Assembly (NCBI GenBank): GCA_009925585.1
Contig: RFYK01000003.1
Span: 1 to 45,273, forward strand
Origin: Betaproteobacteria bacterium
GTDB taxonomy: Bacteria > Pseudomonadota > Gammaproteobacteria > Burkholderiales > Burkholderiaceae_C
Reading direction: 5' to 3'
DNA: 45,273 bases
A program made the translations under genes and the position numbers. Shown here piece after piece: positions 32,861 to 40,804 of this stretch. The notes under the pieces are model-generated. The model had not been told where the DNA came from and did not search any database. It saw only the letters and a program-made list of their open reading frames with translations. Every line of letters begins with the position of its first letter. Within the stretch, counting starts at the first letter, position 1.

Positions 32861-33859
32861 ATGGCAACACGTCAAAACTTACTCAGTCCGGAAGAACTGT
32901 CTGCCCTGTCAGAAGGGCTGAAAGACGGTTCGCTCGAATCGGACACCGGTTTCAACACCGGGGTGCGGGTGCGCAAACACGACTTGGCCAGCGAAAACAG
33001 CAGCCTGGGCGTGAATGTGTCGTCGATCGACATGATCAACGAGCGCTTCATCCGCATGTTCCGTCTGGGTTTGCTCGAAGTGTTGCGAACCACGCCGCGT
33101 GTCAATCCGACGCGTGTGCAGATCATGAAATTTGGCGACTACCTCGGCATGCTCAAAGCGCCGTTGTCGGTCAACACCATCCGCATCAACCCGATGCGCG
33201 GCAATTCGGTGATCATCATCGACCCGAATGTGGTGTTCAGTTCGCTCGACAGTTTTTTTGGTGGCTTTGGCAAAGGCGTGTCCGATTTGCCCCCGGGTCG
33301 CTTGTTCACCGCCACCGAAACACGCATCATCCACATCATTTTGGAAGTGTTTTTCCGCTCGCTCAAAGAAGCGTGGGGACCGGTGCTGGAAATCGATTGC
33401 GAGCAAGTCAGTTCGGAGATCAACCCGCAATTTGCGCAAATCGCCGATGAAAATGACTTGGTCGTGCTCAGTCGGTTTGAAGCAGAAGCCACCGCCTCTG
33501 GTGGACGCGGGTTCATTGACTTGGTCTACCCGTACGCCACACTCAAACCCATGCGCGATTTGCTGCGCAACCGGGTGGCATCAGGCGACGGCAACGAAGA
33601 ATCCGACAAAGTCTGGCGCGAAGACCTGGCTGTCGCAGTCGGCGATTCGCACATCGACATCAAAGTGAACATGGGTCACATCAAAACCACGTTGCACCAT
33701 TTACAAAACATGAAGGAAGGCGACATGCTGTTCTTCAAGAAACCCGAATTGGCGCAATTTTTGGCCAATGACGTGCCCTCGTTTGGGGTCAACATCGGTA
33801 CCCGCGGCTCGAATGTGGCTGTGCGGATTGAAAAACAAATTGTCCCTGGACAAAATTAA
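32861..33859 (+). CDS. fliM: Flagellar motor switch protein FliM
   Basis: FliM forms the middle of the C-ring and binds CheY-P. The 332-residue product has the N-terminal LLSPEELSALSEGL region and a core with ERFIRMFRLGLLEVLRTTPR, FGDYLGMLKAPLSVNTIRIN, and FFGGFGKGVSDLPPGRLFTA. It ends with the SpoA-like domain. It is followed by fliN after 17 bases. Nothing unusual was seen. Confidence 0.97.
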   Translation: MATRQNLLSPEELSALSEGLKDGSLESDTGFNTGVRVRKHDLASENSSLGVNVSSIDMINERFIRMFRLGLLEVLRTTPRVNPTRVQIMKFGDYLGMLKAPLSVNTIRINPMRGNSVIIIDPNVVFSSLDSFFGGFGKGVSDLPPGRLFTATETRIIHIILEVFFRSLKEAWGPVLEIDCEQVSSEINPQFAQIADENDLVVLSRFEAEATASGGRGFIDLVYPYATLKPMRDLLRNRVASGDGNEESDKVWREDLAVAVGDSHIDIKVNMGHIKTTLHHLQNMKEGDMLFFKKPELAQFLANDVPSFGVNIGTRGSNVAVRIEKQIVPGQN

Positions 33860-33876
33860 GCAGGCAGGAGCCCGAG

Positions 33877-34227
33877 ATGAACGACACCACCACTGAACCG
33901 CAAGACCAAGAACCTGAAACCAACGAAATACCGCCGACGTCGGAAGAGTTTCATGTGTCACAACCGGGCAACATCAACCCTGAAGTGCTGCAAAACATTT
34001 CGGTCAATTTATCGATTGAGGTGGGACGCACCAGCATCAAGATCAAAGATTTGATGCGTCTGACACAAGGCAGTGTGGTGGAACTTGACCGCATTGCAGG
34101 CGAACCGCTGGATTTATTGGTCAACGACACCGTGGTCGCGCAAGGCGAAGTGGTGCTGGTCAATGACCGCTACGGCGTGCGATTGACCCGCGTCGTGCCG
34201 TCGACTGACCGCTTGAAATCGCTCTGA
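33877..34227 (+). CDS. fliN: Flagellar motor switch protein FliN
   Basis: FliN is the base of the C-ring. The 116-residue product has a variable acidic N-terminus and the conserved SpoA domain: NISVNLSIEVGRTSIKIKDL, MRLTQGSVVELDRIAGEPLD and LVNDTVVAQGEVVLVNDRYG. GGAG lies upstream of the ATG. It ends the operon; the neighbouring fliOPQR genes are not present here. miaB follows convergently after only 3 bases, with no terminator seen. Confidence 0.97.
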   Translation: MNDTTTEPQDQEPETNEIPPTSEEFHVSQPGNINPEVLQNISVNLSIEVGRTSIKIKDLMRLTQGSVVELDRIAGEPLDLLVNDTVVAQGEVVLVNDRYGVRLTRVVPSTDRLKSL

Positions 34228-34230
34228 TCT

Positions 34231-35568
34231 TTATTCATTCACCAGCACTTCGCCGCGCAGTGAATGCGGCAAAGCCTGGGTGATGCGCACATCGAGCATC
34301 TGTCCGCTCAACCTGGCTGACTGAGGACCACCGTCGAAATTGACGATGCGGTTGCATTCGGTTCTGCCCATCAATTCGGCGGCGCTTTTGCGCGACGGCC
34401 CTTCCACCAAAATCCGCTGAACCGTGCCCACCATCTGCGCGCTCAAGCGTCTCACGTTGTCCTCGACCGTGGCTTGCAAATGCTGCAGCCGACGCAGTTT
34501 CACCTCGTGCGGTGTGTCGTCAGCCAAATTGGCCGCGGGTGTGCCCGGGCGCGGACTGAAGATGAAACTGAACGACGCGTCAAAACCAATGTCCTCGATG
34601 AGCTTCATCAGCTTGCCGAAATCTTCCTCGGTTTCGCCGGGAAAGCCGACGATGAAGTCTGAGCTCATGGCAATCTGCGGACGTATCGCGCGCAATTTGC
34701 GAACCGTGCTTTTGTACTCCATGGCGGTGTAGCCGCGCTTCATCGCCATCAAAATCCGGTCGCTGCCATGCTGCACCGGCAAATGCAAATGGCTCACGAG
34801 TTGGGGCACTTTGCCGTACACCTCTATCAAGCGTTGCGTGAATTCATTCGGGTGGCTGGTGGTGTAGCGAATGCGTTCGACACCTGGAATGTCAGCGATG
34901 TATTCGATCAACAACGCAAAGTCGGCAATCTCTGAAGTGTTGCCCATGCTGCCACGGTACGCATTGACGTTTTGCCCAAGCAACGTGATTTCTTTCACGC
35001 CCTGTGCGCACAAACCGGCGACCTCGGTCAACACATCGTCGAGTGGCCGGTTGATTTCTTCACCACGGGTGTAAGGCACCACGCAATAGCTGCAGTACTT
35101 AGAGCAACCTTCCATGATGGACACAAACGCCGACGCACCATCCACGCGAGCCGGTGGCAAATGGTCAAATTTTTCAATCTCTGGAAAACTGATGTCCACT
35201 TGCGGCTTGTTCAACGCCGCACGTTGGTTCAGCAACTCGGGTAAACGGTGCAATGTTTGCGGACCGAACACCACATCGACAAAAGGCGCGCGCGCGATGA
35301 TGGCTTCGCCCTCTTGGCTGGCGACACAACCGCCGACCGCGATTTGCACGCCTTTTTTCTTCAAGTGACGCACGCGACCCAAATCGGAGAAGACTTTTTC
35401 TTGGGCTTTTTCGCGCACTGAACAGGTGTTGAATACCACCAGATCGGCTTGGTCAATGTCTTGGGTTTGTTCGTAACCTTGGGCGGCGCCAAGGACATCG
35501 GCCATCTTGTCCGAGTCGTACTCGTTCATCTGGCAGCCAAATGTTTTGATGAAGACTTTGCGGCTCAT
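34231..35568 (-). CDS. miaB: tRNA-2-methylthio-N6-dimethylallyladenosine synthase MiaB
   Basis: MiaB thiomethylates position 37 of certain tRNAs. The 445-residue product has the N-terminal UPF0004 domain with cluster cysteines Cys12, Cys49 and Cys81, the radical-SAM motif Cys155, Cys159, Cys162 (GCSKYCSYC), and a C-terminal TRAM domain. The segment [13 protein letters not shown] is typical. It is a housekeeping gene unrelated to flagella and lies convergent with fliN. All catalytic cysteines are present. Confidence 0.97.
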   Translation of the reverse strand: MSRKVFIKTFGCQMNEYDSDKMADVLGAAQGYEQTQDIDQADLVVFNTCSVREKAQEKVFSDLGRVRHLKKKGVQIAVGGCVASQEGEAIIARAPFVDVVFGPQTLHRLPELLNQRAALNKPQVDISFPEIEKFDHLPPARVDGASAFVSIMEGCSKYCSYCVVPYTRGEEINRPLDDVLTEVAGLCAQGVKEITLLGQNVNAYRGSMGNTSEIADFALLIEYIADIPGVERIRYTTSHPNEFTQRLIEVYGKVPQLVSHLHLPVQHGSDRILMAMKRGYTAMEYKSTVRKLRAIRPQIAMSSDFIVGFPGETEEDFGKLMKLIEDIGFDASFSFIFSPRPGTPAANLADDTPHEVKLRRLQHLQATVEDNVRRLSAQMVGTVQRILVEGPSRKSAAELMGRTECNRIVNFDGGPQSARLSGQMLDVRITQALPHSLRGEVLVNE

Positions 35569-35665
35569 GGCAAAGCCTTGGTGTGGATGCAGCGGGTCAT
35601 GGTGTAGATCCAGAGGCTGTGAAAGAGCCTTCCATTGTATCGACTCGCTTGTTTATGATGGCCGG

Positions 35666-36049
35666 ATGACTCACTTGACACGCACTGTTTTATTCACGGA
35701 CACCGATGGGCGGGCGCGGTTTCGCCAAGAACCATTGGCACTTGACCAAGGCAACGATGCCGCACGACTGAGTGCATGGTTGCCTGCCAAAGGCTTGCAA
35801 TGGCGCAAAAGCCCGGTGGGTTTTCGCAGCCCATTTCACGTCACCAGCCAAGCGCAATGGGTGTTCATCTTGCAAGGGCAAATGGAAATTGGTTTGCAAG
35901 ACGGATCCTCCAAAGTGTTCAAAGCGGGCGAACATTTCTATTCGGCCGATGTGTTGCCGCCCGGCGCGGTGTTTGACAGCCAAGTGCACGGGCACTGGAG
36001 CCGGCAAGTGGGTGACGAGGAACTGGTGACCGTGTTTGTGCAGGATTAA
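35666..36049 (+). CDS. Small cupin-fold protein
   Basis: The 127-residue product from the ATG at 35666 looks like a small cupin: QAQWVFILQGQMEIGLQDGS resembles cupin motif 1, and FKAGEHFYSADVLPPGAVFD resembles motif 2 with a metal-binding His region. The frame is open upstream to 35507, but that part overlaps miaB on the other strand and has no homology. No ribosome-binding site is obvious. The substrate is unknown. Confidence 0.7.
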   Translation: MTHLTRTVLFTDTDGRARFRQEPLALDQGNDAARLSAWLPAKGLQWRKSPVGFRSPFHVTSQAQWVFILQGQMEIGLQDGSSKVFKAGEHFYSADVLPPGAVFDSQVHGHWSRQVGDEELVTVFVQD

Positions 36050-36136
36050 AGACAGGCCAAGTGACAAATTTTTCTGGGCTTTGGTGGATTGACGTCAAAA
36101 AACTAATTCGAAAGAATCTATTTTTTAATGGGCCGC

Positions 36137-36164
36137 TAAAGGCGGGCTGGTTCCGAACCGATAC
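36137..36164 (+). promoter_or_regulatory. Sigma-28-like element before the carbonic anhydrase gene
   Basis: TAAA (36137-36140) and ACCGATAC (36157-36164) resemble the FliA -35 and -10 parts; the spacing is one base longer than the standard 15. It lies about 70 bases before the likely start at 36233. The match could be chance. Confidence 0.25.
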
Positions 36165-36232
36165 CATCGCTACTCTCGGTGTGTGTCATCCACAGACACC
36201 GCTTCTCCATGTCTTTTTTGTTTAAAGCAGTC

Positions 36233-37444
36233 ATGAAAAAATACCTACGTTTGATATTGGAAATTCTGTTGGGGGTGTGCTTTGTCGCGGCCTCAACCTT
36301 GGCTTACTTGAACTACTCCGCCAAAAAACACTTGGTCGCAGAAGTCGGTGAGTTGACCGAGCAACTTGGCGAAGCCAAGGAAGCCTTGGAAAAAATGCAT
36401 GAAGAAGAGCCTGCCGCGGATGAACACGCCGCCGACACCGGCACGAGCGCACAAGAATTGGATGCGCTCAAAGCGGCTTTCTCCAACGGCGTCGTGTTGC
36501 AAGACATGGAATTGCTCTACAAAGCACAAAAGGCTTTGAGCCCGGAGCGCCAAGTGGGCATGGCCTCGGTTCGTTTGCTCACCAAAGGCGCGCAAGACGA
36601 AGGCACGATCGCTGCCTTCCAAAAAGCCTTGGAAATGGCCGAATGGGGCAACCGTTTGCAAACAGTGTGTGCCGCGCAAAACGCATTGGCAGCGGCTGGA
36701 CAAAAAGTCAAAGTGCTGTCCGACTGCAAAAAGTCAGCTGAAAAAGAAGACGCTCATGCCAAAAAGGACGACAAAGCGCATGATGTCCACTGGGGTTATG
36801 AAGGCGATAACGGGCCCGAGCATTGGGGCGACAACTTCCCCGTCTGCGGTACTGGCAAAAAACAATCGCCTTTGAACATCGTGGGCCCGTTTGAAAAATC
36901 CAAAGATGTGTTGAGTGTGGACTACAAAGAAGGTCCGCTCAAAATGTTCAACAACGGCCACACCATCCAAGTGAACGTTGAGCCGGGCAGCACACTCACC
37001 ATCAACAAGGAAAGCTACGATTTGTTGCAGTTCCACTTCCATCGTCCATCCGAAGAACAGGTTGATGGCAAAAATTCAGCCATGGTCGCGCACTTTGTTC
37101 ACAAAAGCAAAGACGGCAAACTGGCGGTGATCGGTGTGTTGCTCAACGAAGGCAAAGACAATGCGGCCATCAAAACCTTGTGGGCCAACTTGCCGCCGAA
37201 AGAAGGCGTTGAATACTTGCCAGAAAAGGTCAGCTTCAACCCCGGCAGCATGTTGCCCAAAGAACTTGGTTTTTACAACTACGAAGGTTCTTTGACCACG
37301 CCACCCTGTACCGAGGGCGTGCAGTTCTACATTCTGAAAAAACCCATGGACATTTCCAAAGACCAAGTGGGCAAATTCCCGTTCAAACTCAATGCACGTC
37401 CTGTGCAAAGTCTCAATGGCAGGAAAATCAACGCAGGTGGATGA
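36233..37444 (+). CDS. Membrane-anchored alpha-type carbonic anhydrase with N-terminal helical extension
   Basis: Alpha-carbonic anhydrase interconverts CO2 and bicarbonate. The C-terminal domain of this 403-residue product (about 185-403) has HWGYEGDNGPEHWG, QSPLNI, the zinc ligands in QFHFHRPSEEQVDG (His268, His270) and AHFVHKSKDG (His287), and LTTPPCTEGV. The zinc ligands are intact; the outer-shell Glu of human CA II corresponds to a valine here. The N-terminus has one transmembrane segment (about 3-25) instead of a cleavable signal, a short coiled coil (VGELTEQLGEAKEALEKMHE) and a helical region to about 170. I chose ATG 36233 (MKKYLRL); ATG 36209 and 36179 are also in frame. A perfect terminator follows. 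Confidence 0.88.
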   Translation: MKKYLRLILEILLGVCFVAASTLAYLNYSAKKHLVAEVGELTEQLGEAKEALEKMHEEEPAADEHAADTGTSAQELDALKAAFSNGVVLQDMELLYKAQKALSPERQVGMASVRLLTKGAQDEGTIAAFQKALEMAEWGNRLQTVCAAQNALAAAGQKVKVLSDCKKSAEKEDAHAKKDDKAHDVHWGYEGDNGPEHWGDNFPVCGTGKKQSPLNIVGPFEKSKDVLSVDYKEGPLKMFNNGHTIQVNVEPGSTLTINKESYDLLQFHFHRPSEEQVDGKNSAMVAHFVHKSKDGKLAVIGVLLNEGKDNAAIKTLWANLPPKEGVEYLPEKVSFNPGSMLPKELGFYNYEGSLTTPPCTEGVQFYILKKPMDISKDQVGKFPFKLNARPVQSLNGRKINAGG

Positions 37445-37462
37445 TGCACCGCAACTGATATG

Positions 37463-37494
37463 AAAAAAGCCTGCGCACACGCAGGCTTTTTTTT
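37463..37494. terminator. Bidirectional intrinsic terminator between the carbonic anhydrase gene and ffh
   Basis: A perfect 7-base stem GCCTGCG/CGCAGGC (37469-37475 and 37480-37486) with loop CACA is followed by eight T on the plus strand and preceded by six A, so it can end transcription from both convergent genes. Confidence 0.92.
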
Positions 37495-37512
37495 CGCAAG
37501 GTCCAGTGGTTT

Positions 37513-38886
37513 TTAGCGTGGCATGCCGGGAAAGCCGCCCATGCCTTTCATGCCACCGAGCTTTTTCATCATCTTCATCAAACCGCCGCCGCGCATTTTT
37601 TTCATCATGTCTTGCATTTGACCGAACTCGTTGAGCAAACGGTTCACATCTTGCACTTGCACACCCGCGCCCATGGCAATGCGGCGTTTGCGCGTGGCTT
37701 TGATGATGTCGGGCTTGGCGCGTTCACGGGGCGTCATGCTGTGGATGATGCCTTGCTTTTTCACCATTTCTTTTTCGGCACGGCCTAAATCCATGTCCTT
37801 GGCTTTGGCCGCCACTTGCCCGGGCATTTTGTCCATCAAACTGGACAAACCGCCCATTTGCTTCATTTGCTGGATCTGCGACAAGAAGTCGTTCAAGTCA
37901 AAACCGTCACCGCTTTTCAACTTCTCGGCCATTTTTTGTGCGGCCTGCATGTCGACATTCGCCGTGACCTGTTCCACCAACGCCACGATGTCGCCCATGC
38001 CCAACATGCGCCCGGCGTGGCGTTCGGCGTCAAAGGCTTCGAGGCCGTCAATCTTCTCGCTGGTACCCGCAAACTTGATCGGCGCGCCCGTGATCTGACG
38101 CACGGACAACGCCGCGCCACCGCGTGAATCGCCATCGGTTTTGGTGAGCACAATGCCGGTCAGTGGCAAAGCATCCTTGAATGCTTTGGCGGTGTTGATG
38201 GCATCTTGTCCGAGCATGGCGTCAACCACAAACAATGTCTCGACCGGATTCACCGCTGCATGCAAGGCTTTGATTTCGTTCATCAAGGCTTCGTCAATCG
38301 CCAAACGGCCCGCGGTGTCAACCAACAGCACATCGAAGTAATGGTTGCGCGCATAAGCCAATGCCGCCAGCGCGATTTGCACCGGTTGTTGGCCGGGGTC
38401 GCTGGGAAACCATTCGGCACCAGCTTGCGCTGTCACACTTTTGAGTTGCTCAATGGCGGCGGGGCGGTAAACGTCGGCCGACACGGTCAGCACTTTTTTC
38501 TTGCGCTTGGTGATCAGGTGCTTGGCCAATTTGGCGGTGGTGGTGGTTTTGCCGGCGCCTTGCAAACCCGCCATCAATATCACCGCAGGCGGTTGTGTGG
38601 CGAGGTTGATGTCGCTCACGCCCTCGCCCATGGTGGCGCTGAGTTCGCGTTGAACGATGCTCACCAGTACTTGCCCGGGGGTGAGCGAGCCCACCACCTC
38701 TTGTCCGAGCGCACGGTCTTTGACGCGTGCAATGAAATCGCGCACCACAGGCAACGCCACATCGGCCTCTAACAAAGCCATGCGCACCTCGCGCAACATG
38801 TCAGCGACATTCGATTCGGTGATGCGTGCTTGCCCGCTGATTTGCCGGACCACGCGCGACAGTTTTTCGCTCAGAGTATTTGCCAT
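37513..38886 (-). CDS. ffh: Signal recognition particle GTPase Ffh
   Basis: Ffh is the protein of the bacterial signal recognition particle. The 457-residue product has an N domain, a G domain with P-loop GLQGAGKT (107-114), DTAGR and TKTDGDSRGG, and a methionine-rich M domain for 4.5S RNA and signal binding. It ends with the usual MKGMGGFPGMPR. It is divergent from the cytochrome-assembly-type gene, a neighbour in many proteobacteria. No defect was seen. Confidence 0.98.
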   Translation of the reverse strand: MANTLSEKLSRVVRQISGQARITESNVADMLREVRMALLEADVALPVVRDFIARVKDRALGQEVVGSLTPGQVLVSIVQRELSATMGEGVSDINLATQPPAVILMAGLQGAGKTTTTAKLAKHLITKRKKKVLTVSADVYRPAAIEQLKSVTAQAGAEWFPSDPGQQPVQIALAALAYARNHYFDVLLVDTAGRLAIDEALMNEIKALHAAVNPVETLFVVDAMLGQDAINTAKAFKDALPLTGIVLTKTDGDSRGGAALSVRQITGAPIKFAGTSEKIDGLEAFDAERHAGRMLGMGDIVALVEQVTANVDMQAAQKMAEKLKSGDGFDLNDFLSQIQQMKQMGGLSSLMDKMPGQVAAKAKDMDLGRAEKEMVKKQGIIHSMTPRERAKPDIIKATRKRRIAMGAGVQVQDVNRLLNEFGQMQDMMKKMRGGGLMKMMKKLGGMKGMGGFPGMPR

Positions 38887-38958
38887 GGGATATGCCTTTA
38901 AGGGGAAAAGCCCGCGGTGTCATCCTGCCAGTTGCCGATGAACCGCTAAACTGTTCGC

Positions 38959-39771
38959 ATGATTGTATTGAGCGCAACCCAATTCAGCCTGGTCTGGGGC
39001 ATGGTCGCCGCCACGGCCTACGCACTCGGCGCCTTGTTTGGCGGCCGGTTATCTGCACAGCAAAGCCGCAATTACCTGTGGCTGATTTCTCTGGTGCACG
39101 GCTTGAGCGTGATTGCCAGTTTGATTCCCGCCGAAGACGGGTTGGCGCATTTCGGTTTTGCCCCAGCTTTGTCTGCCACGGCTTGGCTGGTATTGTTGGT
39201 CTACACCTTGGAACACCATTGGTTTCCACAAATGCAAACCCGTTGGTTGATGTCCGGTGTCGGCATGGTCGCGGTGATGTTGCCATTGGTGTTTCCCGGA
39301 CACGCGCTGCACAGCGCTTCATCGGCTTGGTTGCCGTTTCATTGGATGCTAGGCATGGCGTCCTATGCGCTGTTTGCCGCCGCCGTGGTGCATGCCAGTT
39401 TGATGAACCGCGCTGAACGACAAATTCGCCTCGGCGCGGTTGACCCCACCGGCCTGCCTTTGCTGACGCTTGAGCGTTTGACCTTTCGCTTCGTCAACAT
39501 CGGCTTCACATTGTTGAGTGCCACTTTATTAGCAGGTTGGTTGTTTGGTGAACAGCTCTATGGTCCCGACAAAGCCTTTCGCTTGGACCATAAAACTTTG
39601 TTTGCATTGCTCGCTTGGTTGGTTTTCTTGGTGCTGATTTGGGGGCGCAAATACAGAGGTTGGCGCGGTGCGCTGGCGGTTCGCACGCTCTACACCGGCG
39701 CGCTGATGTTGTTCTTGTCCTACGCTGGGTCGCGTTTTGTCACAGAAGTATTTTTAGGTCGCACCTCATGA
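38959..39771 (+). CDS. CcsA/YpjD-family cytochrome c assembly-type membrane protein
   Basis: The 270-residue product has about eight hydrophobic helices (for example LVWGMVAATAYALGALFGG, ALSATAWLVLLVYTL, FTLLSATLLAGWLFG). The segment WLPFHWMLGMASYALFAAAV has the histidine pattern of the CcsA/CcmC-like family. Genes of this type (YpjD) sit next to ffh in many proteobacteria. The function is uncertain; a role in haem handling is possible. Its stop overlaps the next ATG (ATGA). Confidence 0.85.
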   Translation: MIVLSATQFSLVWGMVAATAYALGALFGGRLSAQQSRNYLWLISLVHGLSVIASLIPAEDGLAHFGFAPALSATAWLVLLVYTLEHHWFPQMQTRWLMSGVGMVAVMLPLVFPGHALHSASSAWLPFHWMLGMASYALFAAAVVHASLMNRAERQIRLGAVDPTGLPLLTLERLTFRFVNIGFTLLSATLLAGWLFGEQLYGPDKAFRLDHKTLFALLAWLVFLVLIWGRKYRGWRGALAVRTLYTGALMLFLSYAGSRFVTEVFLGRTS

Positions 39772-39995
39772 AATACCTGATTCTGATCGGCGTGGTGTTT
39801 GGGGTGATTTGGTGGCTCAAACTCAGTCGGCCCGCCAAACCATCTGCATCGTCTTCTGCCGCTGACACAGGCCCTCAACCCATGGTGCGCTGCGCCCACT
39901 GCGGGCTGCACCTGCCTCAGAACGAAGCCATCGCTTCAGCCAATGCGGTGTATTGCGGTCAGGCACACCGCGATTTGGCCGAACCACACGCATGA
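39768..39995 (+). CDS. Small membrane-anchored zinc-ribbon-like protein (PP0621 type)
   Basis: The 75-residue product has an N-terminal hydrophobic segment (YLILIGVVFGVIWWLKL), then MVRCAHCGLHLPQNEAIASA and NAVYCGQAHRDLAEP. Cysteines in CxxC and a later Cys-His resemble a small metal-binding knuckle. Such proteins often occur between CcsA-type genes and ampD in betaproteobacteria. It is coupled to both neighbours by 4-base overlaps. The function is unknown. Confidence 0.8.
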   Translation: MKYLILIGVVFGVIWWLKLSRPAKPSASSSAADTGPQPMVRCAHCGLHLPQNEAIASANAVYCGQAHRDLAEPHA

Positions 39996-40579
39996 CACCG
40001 CGCCCTGTTTGGCAACGCGGTTGGTACCGTTTTGCCCACGCCGTCGTTTCGCCCAACGCCGGTCCCCGACCCGCCAACACAGAGATCGACCTGGTGGTGA
40101 TCCATTCGATCAGCCTGCCTCCCGGTGTGTATGGGGGAAATCAGGTGCAAGCGTTTTTCACCAACCAACTCCAAACCTCTGAGCATCCGTATTTCGAAAC
40201 GTTGCGCGATGTGAAAGTGTCATCGCACTTCTACATTCGTCGAGGCGGTGAATTGCTGCAGTTTGTGAGTTGCGATGACCGCGCATGGCATGCCGGTGTG
40301 TCAACACATGCCGGACGCGACAACTGCAACGACTTTTCCATCGGCATTGAACTTGAAGGATTGGAAGGCGACAATTTCACGGCAGAACAGTACGAAAGTT
40401 TGATGGCACTGATGCCGATGTTGGCGCAGCAATACCCACTCAAACACGTGGCGGGCCATGAACACATCGCGCCCGACAGAAAAAAAGACCCCGGCAAGGG
40501 TTTTTCTTGGCGTTTTTTGCAACAAAGTCTTGGTTGGCCTGACCGGTTTTTCAGTGCGTGCGGCGATTTCATTCGCTGA
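39992..40579 (+). CDS. ampD: 1,6-anhydro-N-acetylmuramyl-L-alanine amidase AmpD
   Basis: AmpD cleaves anhydro-muropeptides in cytoplasmic wall recycling. From the ATG at 39992 (overlapping the previous stop) the product is 195 residues. It contains IDLVVIHSISLPPGVYGGNQ, HFYIRRGGELLQFVSCDDRA, WHAGVSTHAGRDNCNDFSIG, and the zinc-binding C-terminal HVAGHEHIAPDRKKDPG. A cytoplasmic location fits: there is no signal peptide. An upstream in-frame ATG (39953) would add 13 residues and overlap the previous gene, so I prefer 39992. Confidence 0.95.
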   Translation: MTPRPVWQRGWYRFAHAVVSPNAGPRPANTEIDLVVIHSISLPPGVYGGNQVQAFFTNQLQTSEHPYFETLRDVKVSSHFYIRRGGELLQFVSCDDRAWHAGVSTHAGRDNCNDFSIGIELEGLEGDNFTAEQYESLMALMPMLAQQYPLKHVAGHEHIAPDRKKDPGKGFSWRFLQQSLGWPDRFFSACGDFIR

Positions 40580-40661
40580 ATATGCACTCAGGTTAAATCT
40601 AAATACAGCAAATTGCCCTAAAAAGAATCAAGTCAAAATTATTTTTAAAAAATAAGGTCAA

Positions 40662-40709
40662 ACACTACGTGTAGTGTGTTGAAAAGAATTGCCACCCCAT
40701 ATATAGTGT
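40662..40709 (+). promoter_or_regulatory. Tandem NrdR boxes upstream of nrdA
   Basis: Two 16-base elements, ACACTACGTGTAGTGT (40662-40677) and ACCCCATATATAGTGT (40694-40709), lie exactly 32 bases apart start to start, about three helical turns. Box 1 is palindromic except for its centre. This is the arrangement of NrdR operators before ribonucleotide reductase genes. The second box overlaps the proposed -10 hexamer of the promoter at 40679-40707. Confidence 0.85.
40679..40707 (+). promoter_or_regulatory. Sigma-70 promoter of nrdA
   Basis: TTGAAA (40679-40684), 17 bases, then TATAGT (40702-40707) forms a good housekeeping promoter. The predicted start near 40714 leaves a leader of about 90 bases. 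NrdR bound at the two boxes would block it. Confidence 0.6.
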
Positions 40710-40804
40710 GGGGTGTGCACATTTGCGATGGCGGTCCATGCATTCGCACAACACAAAAATAAGAAGTTACCAAAAGCATTCATGCCCCACAGGATTACAA
40801 AAAG

